64,000 nt of DNA from Chitinophaga sancti (GCF_034424315.1 NZ_CP139972.1:6518501-6582500), one strand, 5' to 3'. Shown: positions 16,664-26,707, counted from the stretch's first letter. Notes: generated from the letters alone by a model not told the origin. Numbers and translations: made by a program.

Positions 16664-17002
16664 ATGAAAACGAGATTCAAGCCTAAGTTCAACATTAAGA
16701 AAGGCGACACCGTAGTAGTGATTGCCGGCGATGATAAGGACAGGACCAAGCCCCGCAAGGTGCTGGAAGTGATCCCTGACAAGGCGCGCGTACTGGTAGA
16801 AGGTGTGAACATTATCACCAAGCATACCAAACCAACTGCTCAGAATACCAAAGGTGGTATCGTTAAGCAGGAAGCTCCTATCGCCATTTCTAACGTAATG
16901 TTGTGGGATGCTAAGGCTGGTAAACCTACCAAGGTTAACAGGCAGCGTGAAAACGGTAAATTAGTTCGTATCGCTAAAAAATCAGGGGAGGCAATTAAAT
17001 AA
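16664..17002 (+). CDS. rplX: 50S ribosomal protein L24
   Basis: A 112-residue KOW-domain protein. ATG 16664 ([20 protein letters not shown]) is chosen; the upstream in-frame extension runs through the promoter. Contains [13 protein letters not shown] and [19 protein letters not shown]. It starts 50S assembly. Its stop codon overlaps the rplE start by one base (TAATG). Confidence 0.96.
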   Translation: MKTRFKPKFNIKKGDTVVVIAGDDKDRTKPRKVLEVIPDKARVLVEGVNIITKHTKPTAQNTKGGIVKQEAPIAISNVMLWDAKAGKPTKVNRQRENGKLVRIAKKSGEAIK

Positions 17003-17577
17003 TGGCAAACACTACATATACACCCAGACTGCAGACTAAATATCGCACTGAAGTTATTGGTGCGCTGCGAAAGAAATTCAACTACAAAAGCGTAATGCAG
17101 GTACCTCGCCTGGTTAAGATCTGTCTGAACCAGGGTATCAACGGCGCTGTAGGTGATAAGAAACTGGTAGATATTGCTGTAGATGAGATGACCCGCATCT
17201 CCGGTCAGAAAGCGATCGCTACTTTATCTAAAAAGGATATTTCCAACTTCAAACTCAGAAAGAATATGCCAATCGGTGCCCGTGTGACACTGCGTGGTTA
17301 TAACATGTATGAGTTCCTGGATCGCCTGATCGCAGTATCACTGCCTCGTGTACGTGACTTCAAGGGTATCAATGAAAAAGCTTTCGATGGCCGTGGTAAC
17401 TATACCCTGGGTATCAACGAGCAGATCATCTTCCCTGAGATCGACATCGATAAAGTAACAAAGATCTCCGGTATGGATATCACCTTCGTTACTACAGCTA
17501 CCACCAACGAAGAAGCTTACGAGCTGCTGAGAGAACTGGGTATGCCGTTCAAAAACATCAGAAAAGATCAACAATAA
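17002..17577 (+). CDS. rplE: 50S ribosomal protein L5
   Basis: A 191-residue protein with [32 protein letters not shown] and [19 protein letters not shown]. It binds 5S rRNA and the P-site tRNA. Translationally coupled to rplX by the one-base overlap. Confidence 0.97.
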   Translation: MANTTYTPRLQTKYRTEVIGALRKKFNYKSVMQVPRLVKICLNQGINGAVGDKKLVDIAVDEMTRISGQKAIATLSKKDISNFKLRKNMPIGARVTLRGYNMYEFLDRLIAVSLPRVRDFKGINEKAFDGRGNYTLGINEQIIFPEIDIDKVTKISGMDITFVTTATTNEEAYELLRELGMPFKNIRKDQQ

Positions 17578-17586
17578 TATTTGATC

Positions 17587-17621
17587 TCAAATTCCAAATC
17601 CCTCCGGGTTTTGGAATTTGA
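17587..17621. repeat. Hairpin between rplE and rpsN
   Basis: TCAAATTCCAAATCCC (17587-17602) pairs with GGGTTTTGGAATTTGA (17606-17621) with one mismatch and a 3-base loop. There is no T tract directly after it, so it may be a processing or pausing signal rather than a terminator. Confidence 0.75.
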
Positions 17622-17652
17622 CATTTACAAAATTTTATCACAAACCTTAACT

Positions 17653-17922
17653 ATGGCAAGAGAATCCATTAAGGCTAGACAAAGGAAAAGAGAAGCCCTG
17701 GTTGCAAAGTTCGCTGAAAAACGTGCTGCCCTCAAAGCTGAAGGCAATTACGAAGCACTGGACCAGCTGCCAAGAAACGCTTCCCCTGTTCGTCTGCACA
17801 ACAGATGTCAGCTGTCTGGTCGTCCAAAAGGTTACATGCGTCATTTCGGCCTTTGCCGTAACATGTTCCGTGACCTGGCACTGGCTGGTAAAATCCCTGG
17901 CGTAAGAAAAGCTAGCTGGTAA
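17653..17922 (+). CDS. rpsN: 30S ribosomal protein S14, zinc-free long form
   Basis: An 89-residue protein from ATG 17653 ([20 protein letters not shown]). C-terminal [20 protein letters not shown] retains only two cysteines instead of the CxxC-CxxC set, so this is the long C-minus form that does not bind zinc. S14 is needed for 30S head assembly. Confidence 0.96.
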   Translation: MARESIKARQRKREALVAKFAEKRAALKAEGNYEALDQLPRNASPVRLHNRCQLSGRPKGYMRHFGLCRNMFRDLALAGKIPGVRKASW

Positions 17923-18066
17923 TTACCACACACGGGACCGGACAATTATTCCCGACGAATAGTAATTGTCCTTTTTTCCCTTTTTCATATTCGTTAAAGA
18001 TCTTGATTTTCCTATCTATTACTGATTGGATATCGCATTGTAAAAGTTGTTAAATTATTAAGAACA

Positions 18067-18465
18067 ATGGTTACTGATCCAATAGCAGACTTCCTGACCA
18101 GAATCCGGAATGCTCAAATGGCCAACCACAGGATTGTGGAAATTCCTGCCTCCAAGCTGAAGAAACGTATCACTGAGATACTGTACGACAAAGGTTATAT
18201 CCTGAAGTACAAATTTGAAGAAGACAACAAACAGGGTGTAATTAAAATCGCTCTGAAGTATGATCCTCAGACTAAAGTACCTGCAATCACTGATCTGCAG
18301 CGTATTAGCCGTCCAGGTCTTCGTCAATATTCCAAACCTGCTGACTTCAAACGTATCAAGAATGGTCTGGGTGTCGCTATCGTGTCTACATCTAAAGGTG
18401 TTATGACCGATAAAGAAGCGAAAACACAGAACGTGGGTGGCGAAGTTGTTTGCTACGTTTACTAA
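18067..18465 (+). CDS. rpsH: 30S ribosomal protein S8
   Basis: A 132-residue protein with [31 protein letters not shown] and [19 protein letters not shown]. It binds helix 21 of 16S rRNA and, in E. coli, represses the spc operon. The 144-nt spacer upstream has no promoter motif. Confidence 0.97.
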   Translation: MVTDPIADFLTRIRNAQMANHRIVEIPASKLKKRITEILYDKGYILKYKFEEDNKQGVIKIALKYDPQTKVPAITDLQRISRPGLRQYSKPADFKRIKNGLGVAIVSTSKGVMTDKEAKTQNVGGEVVCYVY

Positions 18466-18613
18466 TATATTAAGGTCCGCACAGGACCTTCTGGTGTTTG
18501 CCAGTGGCTTGTGCAGATCTCACCAATAAATGATCCGGTTCAGAATTAAGCCTTTCTATACGGTGGCTGAACACTGGCGGATCGAAAACACATAACAGTA
18601 AAAAACTGCAATT

Positions 18614-19168
18614 ATGTCTCGTATAGGTAAAGCTCCTATCAAATTAGCAGCAGGTGTTACAGCAACTGTATCCGCTACTAATGAACTGACAGTAAAAGGC
18701 CCTAAAGGTGAACTGAAAAAGAACATCGACAGGGATATCAAAATAGAAGTAGTTGATGGTGTTTTGACAGTGGTTCGTCCTACTGAACAGATCCGTCACC
18801 GCGCCCTGCACGGTCTGTACCGTGCACTGATCAACAATATGGTGATCGGTGTAACTGCAGGTTTCACCAAACAGCTGGAGCTGGTGGGTGTGGGTTACAA
18901 GGCTGCCAACGCTGGTCAGCTGCTGGACCTGTCTCTGGGTTACTCTCACAACATCGTGATTGAGATCCCTAAAGAACTGAAAGTAACTACCCTGACTGAA
19001 AAAGGTGCGAACCCAAAGATCACACTGGAAGGTATCGACAACCAACTGTTAGGCCAGGTAGCTGCTAAGATTCGTAGCCTGCGTAAACCAGAGCCTTACA
19101 AAGGTAAAGGTGTTCGCTACAGCGATGAAGTGGTTCGTAAGAAAGCAGGTAAATCTGCAGGTAAATAA
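18614..19168 (+). CDS. rplF: 50S ribosomal protein L6
   Basis: A 184-residue two-domain protein with MSRIGKAPIKLAAGVTATVS, GFTKQLELVGVGYKAANAG and the C-terminal signature PEPYKGKGVRYSDEVVRKKA. It lies near the factor-binding site. The preceding 148-nt spacer has the hairpin AAGGTCC/GGACCTT near 18475-18493. Confidence 0.97.
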   Translation: MSRIGKAPIKLAAGVTATVSATNELTVKGPKGELKKNIDRDIKIEVVDGVLTVVRPTEQIRHRALHGLYRALINNMVIGVTAGFTKQLELVGVGYKAANAGQLLDLSLGYSHNIVIEIPKELKVTTLTEKGANPKITLEGIDNQLLGQVAAKIRSLRKPEPYKGKGVRYSDEVVRKKAGKSAGK

Positions 19169-19172
19169 TTTT

Positions 19173-19237
19173 AATTGGCTAACCGGTATTCTTTACTGGT
19201 TAGCTAATTCAACAATATTCCGGCAGCATCGGAATAT
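19173..19237. repeat. Two hairpins between rplF and rplR
   Basis: AATTGGCTAACC (19173-19184) pairs with GGTTAGCTAATT (19198-19209), and ATATTCCG (19215-19222) with CGGAATAT (19230-19237). Neither has a T tract. Confidence 0.75.
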
Positions 19238-19254
19238 ATAAATTAAACATAGAA

Positions 19255-19611
19255 ATGAGCACAAAAGCAGTTAATAGCAGACAAAAGATCCGTTACCGCA
19301 TTCGTAAAAAAATCGCAGGTAGCGCTCAGAGACCAAGACTGTCTGTATTCCGCAGTAATAGCGACATTTACGTGCAATTGATCGATGATGCAACTGGTAC
19401 TACACTGGCATCTGCATCTTCCCGCGATAAGGATATCAAAGCACAGAAAGGTACCAAATCCGAGAAATCTAAATTGGTAGGCGCTGCGCTGGCTACAAAA
19501 GCAACCTCACTGGGTATTACAGCTGTAGTATTCGATCGTGGTGGTTATTTGTACCACGGTCGTGTGAAGAATGTAGCTGACGGTGCAAGAGAAGCAGGTC
19601 TCCAATTCTAA
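19255..19611 (+). CDS. rplR: 50S ribosomal protein L18
   Basis: A 118-residue protein with [35 protein letters not shown] and the C-terminal [20 protein letters not shown]. It brings 5S rRNA into the large subunit together with L5. Confidence 0.97.
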   Translation: MSTKAVNSRQKIRYRIRKKIAGSAQRPRLSVFRSNSDIYVQLIDDATGTTLASASSRDKDIKAQKGTKSEKSKLVGAALATKATSLGITAVVFDRGGYLYHGRVKNVADGAREAGLQF

Positions 19612-19650
19612 TAATCGAAATTGATTAAATCGTAATTCGCAAATAATAAA

Positions 19651-20169
19651 ATGGCAAAGAATACATTTAATAAAGTTAAGGCTGGTGACCTGGAGCTGAA
19701 AGAAAAAGTGGTAGCGATCAACCGTGTTACCAAAACCACCAAAGGCGGTCGTACTTTCAGTTTTTCTGCCCTGGTAGTTGTAGGTAACGAACACGGTGTA
19801 GTAGGTCACGGTCTGGGTAAAGCCAAAGAAGTACAGGAAGCAATCACAAAAGGTATCGATGATGCCAAGAAGAACCTGATCAAGGTTCCTGTGATGCACG
19901 GTACTATTCCTCACGATCAGCTGGCGAAAGAAGGTGCTGCTAAAGTACTGATCAAACCTGCTGCTCATGGTACTGGTGTGATCGCTGGTGGTTCTATGCG
20001 TGCCGTTCTGGAAAGCGCAGGTATCACTGACGTACTGGCTAAATCTCTGGGTTCTGCAAATCCTCACAACGTGGTAAAAGCTACATTCAAAGCTTTAGGC
20101 CTGCTGCGTGAGCCGATCCAGATCGCAAAAACCAGAAGCGTATCTCTGAAGAAAGTATTTAATGGATAA
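19651..20169 (+). CDS. rpsE: 30S ribosomal protein S5
   Basis: A 172-residue protein with the S5 double-strand RNA-binding domain ([20 protein letters not shown], then [18 protein letters not shown]) and the C-terminal domain with [16 protein letters not shown]. It sits at the mRNA entry site and affects decoding accuracy. Confidence 0.97.
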   Translation: MAKNTFNKVKAGDLELKEKVVAINRVTKTTKGGRTFSFSALVVVGNEHGVVGHGLGKAKEVQEAITKGIDDAKKNLIKVPVMHGTIPHDQLAKEGAAKVLIKPAAHGTGVIAGGSMRAVLESAGITDVLAKSLGSANPHNVVKATFKALGLLREPIQIAKTRSVSLKKVFNG

Positions 20170-20242
20170 TATCACCCCGAGGTGAATGGACTGCTGCATC
20201 GTAGCAGCTCCTGAAATTGTAAGGTGCTAATTCAAAATAATA

Positions 20243-20428
20243 ATGGCAAAGATTAAAGTCACTCAGGTAAAAAGTGGTATAGACCGTCCGGAACGTCAGA
20301 AACTGACGCTGAAGGCCCTGGGTCTGAACAAAATGCACAACACCGTTGAGGTGGAAGCCACTCCCCAGATCCTTGGGATGGTGCGTAAAGTAAATCATCT
20401 GGTAAAAGTAGAACAAGTACAGGGTTAA
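20243..20428 (+). CDS. rpmD: 50S ribosomal protein L30
   Basis: A 61-residue protein with IKVTQVKSGIDRPERQKLTL and VKVEQV at its end, the short bacterial L30. Not universal in bacteria but common in Bacteroidota. Confidence 0.95.
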   Translation: MAKIKVTQVKSGIDRPERQKLTLKALGLNKMHNTVEVEATPQILGMVRKVNHLVKVEQVQG

Positions 20429-20542
20429 GGCTTTGCCGTTCCTCTGGAAAAAAATCCTACATTTATAGTGGATTATTTGCGAATAACATTATACATTTAA
20501 TGCGAGCGGTTAATTTCCGCGTAAGTAAAAAAAATTAACTCA

Positions 20543-20989
20543 ATGAATCTGCACACGTTACAACCTGCACAAGGTTCCGTACATAAAGAAAAACGCCTCG
20601 GTCGTGGTGAAGCATCCGGTAAAGGTGGAACAGCTACAAAAGGTAACAAAGGTGCCCAGTCAAACACTGGTTACGCTAGCAAAAGAGGTCACGAAGGTGG
20701 TCAGATGCCAATTCAGCGTCGTATGCCAAAACGTGGTTTCAAGAGCCTGGATCCTACTAATTATGTAGTGTTCAACATCGGTCAGCTTGACACCCTGGTG
20801 GAAAAATATGGTCTGCAGGACTTCTCTCTGGAAAACCTGTACATGAACGGTCTGATCAGCCGCACTGCAAAAGTAAAAGTACTGGGTCAGGGCGAACTGA
20901 AGGCTAAAGTTACTGTAAGAGTGAACGCCATCAGTGAAAAAGCCAAGCAGCTGATTGAAGCAGCTGGTGGTTCAATTGAACTGGTGTAA
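20543..20989 (+). CDS. rplO: 50S ribosomal protein L15
   Basis: A 148-residue protein whose N-terminal tail reads MNLHTLQPAQGSVHKEKRLG with GKGGTATKGNKGAQS, and which has the C-terminal KAKVTVRVNAISEKAKQLIE. A late-assembly 50S protein. A hairpin AGACGC/GCGTCT with following T residues (21005-21040) could end part of the transcription before secY. Confidence 0.97.
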   Translation: MNLHTLQPAQGSVHKEKRLGRGEASGKGGTATKGNKGAQSNTGYASKRGHEGGQMPIQRRMPKRGFKSLDPTNYVVFNIGQLDTLVEKYGLQDFSLENLYMNGLISRTAKVKVLGQGELKAKVTVRVNAISEKAKQLIEAAGGSIELV

Positions 20990-21004
20990 GTTACACGATC
21001 GGAG

Positions 21005-21139
21005 AGACGCCTACGGAGTAGTGCGTCTTTTCATCTTTTTATTCAGCCAGCGAAATACATCACAAATCCCGGCCAGAGTTACTGAAGAGCAGCTAATTGC
21101 AGGTTTGGAATTTGGTCCCGTCACAACCGGGATGAAATT
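21005..21139 (+). terminator. Possible terminator and hairpin between rplO and secY
   Basis: AGACGC (21005-21010) and GCGTCT (21023-21028) followed by TTTCATCTTTTT could be a weak terminator. AATTTGGTCCCG (21109-21120) and CGGGATGAAATT (21128-21139) form a second hairpin 25 bases before the secY start. They may set secY expression below that of the ribosomal proteins. Confidence 0.5.
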
Positions 21140-21164
21140 TTGAATATTAAACATTCATCTTCCT

Positions 21165-22502
21165 GTGAAGAAATTTATCGAAACGATTAAGAATATCTGG
21201 AGCATTGAGGATCTGCGTAGCAGAATCCTGACAACCCTGCTTCTTGTCCTCATTTATCGTGTAGGATCCTATATCGTGTTACCCGGTATCGATGCCAACC
21301 TGTTGAAGCAGTTCTCAGAGAAATCCAATCAGGGTATTCTGGGCCTGTTTAATATGTTTGCCGGAGGTTCTTTCTCTAGAGCTTCCATCTTTGCGCTGGG
21401 GATCATGCCGTTTATCTCTGCCTCTATCGCCATACAACTGTTGACCATAGCTGTACCTTATTTCCAGAAACTCCAGAAAGAAGGAGAGAGTGGCAGAAAG
21501 AAAATCAACCAGTTCACCCGTATCCTTACTGTGGTGGTGACCGGTTTTCAGGCGAGTGCGTATGTTGCCTTCCTGAGAGGCCAATCCAGCGGAGCTATTA
21601 TCCCTGAATATGGTACTTTCTTCTTCTGGCTGACTACCACTATCGTACTGACTGCAGGTACCCTCTTCGTAATGTGGCTGGGCGAAAAAATCACTGATAA
21701 AGGTATCGGTAACGGTACATCCATCATCATCATGGTGGGTATCCTTGCCCGCCTTCCTCAGGCGCTGATTCAGGAATTTACCTCCAGAACTGCGGAAGCC
21801 GGCGGTGGACTGCTGGTGTTCCTGATAGAACTGGCAGTATTTATATTCATTACGATCGGTCTGATCCTGCTGGTACAAGGTACCCGCAAGGTACCGGTGA
21901 ACTATGCTAAACGTATAGTGGGCAACAAACAATATGGTGGTGTACGCCAGTTCATTCCTCTGAAAGTGAATGCTGCGGGTGTAATGCCAATCATCTTTGC
22001 CCAGGCTATCATGTTTATCCCGGCTACTGCTATCGGTTTTGCTACTGACAGCGCTTCCGGATTCATCCGTATCTTCAGTGACCATACCAATGGTTGGTAT
22101 AATGTGATCTATGCAGTATTGGTAGTTGTATTCACTTACTTCTACACTGCGTTGATCTTTAACCCAACCCAGATGGCCGAGGAAATGAAACGTAACAATG
22201 GTTTCATCCCAGGTGTTAAACCTGGTACTGCGACTGCAGATTATATTGGTGCAGTTATGGACCGCATCACCCTGCCCGGCGCATTTTTCCTGGCATTGGT
22301 CGGTATCCTGCCCGGTGTAGCTGCTGCCGTGCACATCAATAGTAACTTTGCATCCTTCTTCGGTGGTACTTCACTGCTGATCATGGTGGGTGTAATACTG
22401 GATACGCTGCAGCAGATAGAAAGCCAGCTCCTGATGCGCCATTACGATGGCCTGATGAGTACTGGCCGTATCAAAGGCAGAACTGCTCCGGCTAATGTTT
22501 AA
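21165..22502 (+). CDS. secY: Protein translocase subunit SecY
   Basis: A 445-residue inner-membrane protein with ten predicted helices, starting at GTG 21165 (MKKFIETIKNIWSIEDLRSR). Visible motifs are VLPGIDANLLKQF, the plug region GLFNMFAGGSFSRASIFALG, and FNPTQMAEEMKRNNGFIPGV in the cytosolic loops that bind ribosome and SecA. It is the protein-conducting pore. The GTG start fits moderate translation. Confidence 0.97.
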   Translation: MKKFIETIKNIWSIEDLRSRILTTLLLVLIYRVGSYIVLPGIDANLLKQFSEKSNQGILGLFNMFAGGSFSRASIFALGIMPFISASIAIQLLTIAVPYFQKLQKEGESGRKKINQFTRILTVVVTGFQASAYVAFLRGQSSGAIIPEYGTFFFWLTTTIVLTAGTLFVMWLGEKITDKGIGNGTSIIIMVGILARLPQALIQEFTSRTAEAGGGLLVFLIELAVFIFITIGLILLVQGTRKVPVNYAKRIVGNKQYGGVRQFIPLKVNAAGVMPIIFAQAIMFIPATAIGFATDSASGFIRIFSDHTNGWYNVIYAVLVVVFTYFYTALIFNPTQMAEEMKRNNGFIPGVKPGTATADYIGAVMDRITLPGAFFLALVGILPGVAAAVHINSNFASFFGGTSLLIMVGVILDTLQQIESQLLMRHYDGLMSTGRIKGRTAPANV

Positions 22503-22507
22503 TTCTC

Positions 22508-22602
22508 GTTAAACAGCCGGGTTGTAAGCAGCCACAGAAGCATAAAGCAGACAGCTGGGAATACCGCTGCATGCTTTATGCTTGGTGGCTTCACTGTTTA
22601 AA
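22508..22602. repeat. Large inverted repeat between secY and map
   Basis: AGCCACAGAAGCATAAAGCA (22530-22549) pairs almost fully with TGCTTTATGCTTGGTGGCT (22572-22590), and the flanks TTAAACAG and CTGTTTAA extend it. No T tract follows at once. Confidence 0.7.
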
Positions 22603-22628
22603 AGACACAAGTCCAACCCGTTTTTACT

Positions 22629-23429
22629 ATGGTGCATTATAAGACTAAAGAAGAAATAGAATTGATGCGCAAAAGCGCATTACTGGTGAGCGCAACATTG
22701 GAAGAGGTGGCTAAAAAGCTGAAACCGGGTATGACTACTGATGATATCGACAAGATCGTTGAAGACTTCATCGTAGCCAACGGCGCTGTACCGTCATTCA
22801 AGAACTATAAAGGCTTCCCTAAAAGCTGCTGTATCTCTGTAAATGCAGAAGTGGTACACGGTATTCCTAATTCATACGTTGTTCAGGATGGCGACATCGT
22901 GAGTGTGGATGTAGGAGTATTGCTGAATGGCTTCCATGGAGACAGCGCCTACACATTTGCGGTAGGTAATGTTAAGCCGGAGGTATTGCAGTTAATGAAG
23001 GCAACCAAAACCGCTTTATATAAGGGTATTGAGAAAGCAGTGGCAGGCAACCGCATTGGTGACATTGCCCATGCAATCCAGGAATATACCGAAAAAGAGA
23101 GGGGTTATGGCGTGGTACGTGAGCTGGTAGGTCATGGTCTGGGTCGTCACCTGCACGAAGATCCGCAGGTGCCTAATTATGGCAAAAGAGGGAGCGGTCC
23201 TATCATGAAAGAAGGATTGGTGATTGCGATCGAACCAATGATCAACCTGGGCACAAAGGACGTGGAGTATATGGAAGATGGGTGGACAGTGATCACCCGC
23301 GACGAGAAACCTTCCGTTCACTTTGAGCACAATGTAGCTGTTATGAAGGGGAAGGCCGACCTTTTATCTTCATTTGCCGGCATTGAAAAGGCTGAAGCTG
23401 AAAATCCTGCTCTAAGTGCAAACTATTGA
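22629..23429 (+). CDS. map: Type I methionine aminopeptidase
   Basis: A 266-residue pita-bread metallopeptidase. The metal ligands appear in SVDVGVLLNGFHGDSAYTF (Asp, Asp), GHGLGRHLHEDP (His), IAIEPMI (Glu) and the C-terminal HFEHNVAV (Glu). It removes the initiator Met from nascent proteins at the ribosome. It follows secY, as in many spc operons. Standard length. Confidence 0.97.
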   Translation: MVHYKTKEEIELMRKSALLVSATLEEVAKKLKPGMTTDDIDKIVEDFIVANGAVPSFKNYKGFPKSCCISVNAEVVHGIPNSYVVQDGDIVSVDVGVLLNGFHGDSAYTFAVGNVKPEVLQLMKATKTALYKGIEKAVAGNRIGDIAHAIQEYTEKERGYGVVRELVGHGLGRHLHEDPQVPNYGKRGSGPIMKEGLVIAIEPMINLGTKDVEYMEDGWTVITRDEKPSVHFEHNVAVMKGKADLLSSFAGIEKAEAENPALSANY

Positions 23430-23518
23430 TAACTAAGGGATAAGGAGGATTAAAATCGTTTTTTCCTGATAATTATTTAGGTTTATTTTTAGAATTTTAT
23501 TTTTTACCAAGATTTCGC

Positions 23519-23526
23519 TATCTTTG
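23519..23526 (+). promoter_or_regulatory. infA promoter -7 box (TATCTTTG)
   Basis: TATCTTTG lies 17 bases before the infA ATG; the -33 region at the expected spacing is TTTTA. The very AT-rich upstream sequence and short leader fit a real start. Confidence 0.7.
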
Positions 23527-23543
23527 CAGTCCTAAAAATTTTT

Positions 23544-23762
23544 ATGGCAAAACAGGCACTCATTAAACAGGATGGAATAATACTAGAAGCCTTATCTAAC
23601 GCTATGTTCCGGGTGAAATTGGAAAATGGGCATGAGATTTTGGCCACCATTTCTGGCAAAATGAGAATGCACTATATCCGCATCCTTCCTGGAGACAAGG
23701 TCGGGGTAGAGATGAGCCCATATGATTTGAGCAGAGGAAGGATTATATTCAGATATAAATAA
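23544..23762 (+). CDS. infA: Translation initiation factor IF-1
   Basis: A 72-residue OB-fold protein with [40 protein letters not shown] and [20 protein letters not shown]. It binds the 30S A site during initiation. Exact family length. Confidence 0.97.
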   Translation: MAKQALIKQDGIILEALSNAMFRVKLENGHEILATISGKMRMHYIRILPGDKVGVEMSPYDLSRGRIIFRYK

Positions 23763-23788
23763 ACACATAGACTTATAACTCATAACTT

Positions 23789-23905
23789 ATGAAGGTAAGA
23801 GCTTCCATAAAAAAAAGAAGTGCAGATTGTAAGATCGTGCGCAGGAAGGGTAAATTGTTGGTAATCAACAAGAAAAATCCTCGTTTTAAACAACGTCAGG
23901 GTTAA
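23789..23905 (+). CDS. rpmJ: 50S ribosomal protein L36, zinc-free form
   Basis: A 38-codon gene from ATG 23789 ([20 protein letters not shown]) to TAA 23903-23905, ending [10 protein letters not shown]. Zinc-binding L36 has C11, C14, C27 and H32/H33; here Ser, Cys, Asn and Phe/Lys stand in those places, so the ribbon cannot bind zinc. Its place between infA and rpsM is the usual one. Confidence 0.95.
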   Translation: MKVRASIKKRSADCKIVRRKGKLLVINKKNPRFKQRQG

Positions 23906-23939
23906 TCATATTAAGTAAACTAGAAAATTTAATTCAAAT

Positions 23940-24320
23940 ATGGCACGTATAGCCGGTATCGATCTACCTAAGAATAAAAGAGGAGAAATTGGTCTGACCT
24001 ATATCTATGGTATTGGCCGTTCTACCGCTCAGTACATTCTGGAAAAGTCAGGAATTGATTTTAACAAGAAAGTAAAAGATTGGAACGATGATGAGCAGAC
24101 AACTATCCGTAACATCATCAATGGTGAGTTCAAGGTAGAAGGTCAGCTCCGTTCTGAAGTACAAATGAATATCAAGCGTTTGCTGGATATCGCTTGCTAC
24201 CGTGGTCTTCGCCACAGAAAGGGCTTACCGCTCAGAGGCCAGCGTACTCGTACTAACAGCCGTACCCGTAAAGGTAAACGTAAAACGGTTGCTGGTAAGA
24301 AAAAAGCGCCTAAGAAATAA
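23940..24320 (+). CDS. rpsM: 30S ribosomal protein S13
   Basis: A 126-residue protein with [34 protein letters not shown] and the basic tail [20 protein letters not shown]. It bridges to the 50S subunit and contacts P-site tRNA. A hairpin of TTCCAGTTTCCA and TGGAACCTGGAA type fills the 92-nt spacer before rpsK. Confidence 0.97.
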   Translation: MARIAGIDLPKNKRGEIGLTYIYGIGRSTAQYILEKSGIDFNKKVKDWNDDEQTTIRNIINGEFKVEGQLRSEVQMNIKRLLDIACYRGLRHRKGLPLRGQRTRTNSRTRKGKRKTVAGKKKAPKK

Positions 24321-24412
24321 TCTTGATAATACAAATAACAAGTTCCAGTTTCCAATAATCGTAAAGATGAGGTGGCGTTTCTGGAACCTGGAACCTGGAA
24401 TTTTATATAATT

Positions 24413-24814
24413 ATGGCAAAAGCACAAAATACAAAAGCTGCAGCTAGTAAGAAAAGGGTAGTTAAAGTAGATAACTACGGTGATGTTCACATTTCTGCTA
24501 GTTTCAACAACATTATCATCAGCATTACCAACAAACAGGGACAGGTAATTTCCTGGTCTACTGCTGGTAAGATGGGCTTCAAAGGTTCTAAAAAGAACAC
24601 TCCATATGCTGCCCAGCTGGCTGCTTCCGATGCTGCTAAAGTAGCACTGGATGCTGGTCTGAAAAGAGCAGATGTTTTTGTAAAAGGTCCTGGAGCCGGA
24701 CGTGAGAGCGCTATCCGTGCGATCGCAAACTCCGGTATCGAAGTGACTATGATCAAGGATGTGACTCCGCTGCCACACAATGGTTGCCGTCCTCCTAAGA
24801 AGAGAAGAGTATAG
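24413..24814 (+). CDS. rpsK: 30S ribosomal protein S11
   Basis: A 133-residue protein with [24 protein letters not shown]-like [19 protein letters not shown] and the C-terminal [17 protein letters not shown]. It forms part of the 30S platform near the E-site mRNA. Confidence 0.97.
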   Translation: MAKAQNTKAAASKKRVVKVDNYGDVHISASFNNIIISITNKQGQVISWSTAGKMGFKGSKKNTPYAAQLAASDAAKVALDAGLKRADVFVKGPGAGRESAIRAIANSGIEVTMIKDVTPLPHNGCRPPKKRRV

Positions 24815-24979
24815 TATCTATATATACTGAAGATTTTCGAAAGTGGATAGATGGGGGGCGACTCTCACTGGCTGCTTTCGATTTTCTACATTAAGTAAAT
24901 TAAACAAACAAGTGGGTATATGATCGTGTTTAAGATTTTTTAAGGATCATATATCGTAACTAAAAAATCTAGTAACAAA

Positions 24980-25585
24980 ATGGCAAGGTACACAGGACCA
25001 AAGACCAAGATCTCCAGAATTTTCGGAGAACCGATTTTAGGTAACGGTAAGTATTTAGGAAAGAACAGCAACCCTCCGGGTCAGCATGGTGCAACCCGTA
25101 AGCGTAAACAGCTGGGTGAATACGCACTGCAGCTGCGTGAAAAACAGAAAGCTAAATACACTTATGGTGTATTAGAGCGTCAGTTCGCAAACCTGTTCGT
25201 AGAGGCAAACCGTCGTAAAGGCGTTACCGGTGAAGTATTGATCAAATTACTGGAAGCTCGTCTGGATAACACAGTATTCCGTATGGGTATTGCTGCAAGC
25301 CGTCCTGCTGCACGTCAGCTGGTGTCTCACAAGCACATCACTGTAAACGGCCAGGTAATGAACATCCCTTCTTATCAGCTGCAACCAGGTGATATCATCG
25401 GACTGAAAGAATCTGCTGCATCTAATACTGCAATCACCAGCAATATTCGTGGTAAAAACCCTAAGTTTAGCTGGTTAGATTGGAACGAGAAAGAACTGAA
25501 AGGTACTTTTATTGCATACCCTGAAAGGGAAGCAGTTCCTGAAAATATCAAGGAACAGCTGATCGTAGAATTGTACTCTAAATAA
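24980..25585 (+). CDS. rpsD: 30S ribosomal protein S4
   Basis: A 201-residue protein. It starts [19 protein letters not shown] and has the S4 RNA-binding domain [20 protein letters not shown] with [10 protein letters not shown]. It lacks the four N-terminal zinc cysteines. It starts 30S assembly and in E. coli represses the alpha operon. Confidence 0.97.
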   Translation: MARYTGPKTKISRIFGEPILGNGKYLGKNSNPPGQHGATRKRKQLGEYALQLREKQKAKYTYGVLERQFANLFVEANRRKGVTGEVLIKLLEARLDNTVFRMGIAASRPAARQLVSHKHITVNGQVMNIPSYQLQPGDIIGLKESAASNTAITSNIRGKNPKFSWLDWNEKELKGTFIAYPEREAVPENIKEQLIVELYSK

Positions 25586-25596
25586 TAATAATACTT

Positions 25597-25673
25597 TAGC
25601 CGTTAGCGAAGCATCATCGGTTACCAATGTAAGTTTCTTATGTTGGTACCTAGTGATTGCCTGCTGACGGCTA
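25597..25673. repeat. Nested inverted repeats between rpsD and rpoA
   Basis: The outer arms TAGCCGTTAGC (25597-25607) and GCTGACGGCTA (25663-25673) enclose inner arms GGTTACCAATGTAAG (25619-25633) and CTTATGTTGGTACC (25637-25650). Together they can form one long interrupted stem. Confidence 0.75.
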
Positions 25674-25711
25674 TTGGCAGTTTTACATAAACATTTAAAC
25701 TTAACATATCA

Positions 25712-26707
25712 ATGGCAATTCTGAATTTCCAAAAGCCTGATAAGATCGTTTTGCAAAAGTCAACTGACTTTGAAGCTCAATTCGAATTCCGGCCGTTAGA
25801 ACCGGGTTATGGGGTGACTGTAGGTAACGCGCTTCGTCGTGTACTTTTGTCATCACTTGAGGGTTATGCCATTGTGGGAATAAAGATAGAAGGAGCAGAC
25901 CACGAGTTTGCAACTTTAAAAGGAATTACCGAAGACGTTACTGAGATCATCCTGAACCTGAAACAGGTTCGTTTCAAAAGGATCGTGGAGAATGAAGTGA
26001 GCAACGAGAAGATCCAGATCTCTATCAAAGGTAAGACCGAGTTCCGTGCTGATATGATCGAAAAAGCTACCAGTGCTTTCCAGATCATGAATCCTGAGTT
26101 ACTCATCTGCACACTCGATCCATCTGCAAAGCTGGATATCGAACTGACTATCGGTAAAGGCCGTGGTTATGTACCTGCTGATGAAAACAAACCAAAGGAT
26201 GCAGTATTCGGCTACATCGCAATTGACTCTATCTTTACACCAATCAAAAATGTAAAGTATAGCATTGAAAATACCCGTGTGGAGCAGAAGACCGACTATG
26301 AGAAACTGATCATGGAAGTGGTTACCGATGGTACCATCCACCCGGAAGAAGCCGTTAAGCAAGCTTCACGCATCCTGATTCAGCACCTGATGATCATCAC
26401 TGACGAAAATATCAGCTTTGATACAAAGGATACTGAAAAAGAAGATGTGGTTGACGAACAGACACTGCAACTGCGTAAGATCCTGAAGACTCCACTGGAA
26501 GATCTGGATCTGAGCGTACGTGCTTTCAACTGTCTGAAAGCTGCTAAAATCAACTCCCTGAGCGAACTGGTACAGTACGAACAGGAAGAACTGATGAAGT
26601 TCAGAAACTTCGGTCAGAAATCCCTGAGCGAAATCGAGCAGGTACTGAACGAAAGAGGTCTGCATTTCGGTATGGATCTTTCCAAACTGAAACTGGACGA
26701 AGAATAG
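25712..26707 (+). CDS. rpoA: RNA polymerase alpha subunit
   Basis: A 331-residue protein. The N-terminal dimerisation domain shows [20 protein letters not shown] and [18 protein letters not shown]; the C-terminal domain (from about residue 250) shows [19 protein letters not shown] and [18 protein letters not shown], which binds activators and UP elements. Full length, in the usual place between rpsD and rplQ. Confidence 0.98.
   Translation: MAILNFQKPDKIVLQKSTDFEAQFEFRPLEPGYGVTVGNALRRVLLSSLEGYAIVGIKIEGADHEFATLKGITEDVTEIILNLKQVRFKRIVENEVSNEKIQISIKGKTEFRADMIEKATSAFQIMNPELLICTLDPSAKLDIELTIGKGRGYVPADENKPKDAVFGYIAIDSIFTPIKNVKYSIENTRVEQKTDYEKLIMEVVTDGTIHPEEAVKQASRILIQHLMIITDENISFDTKDTEKEDVVDEQTLQLRKILKTPLEDLDLSVRAFNCLKAAKINSLSELVQYEQEELMKFRNFGQKSLSEIEQVLNERGLHFGMDLSKLKLDEE

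Noticed and set aside
21315..22334. 339-codon antisense ORF in secY
   Set aside because: Rich in His, Gln and Ser from the reverse reading of membrane codons; no homology features.
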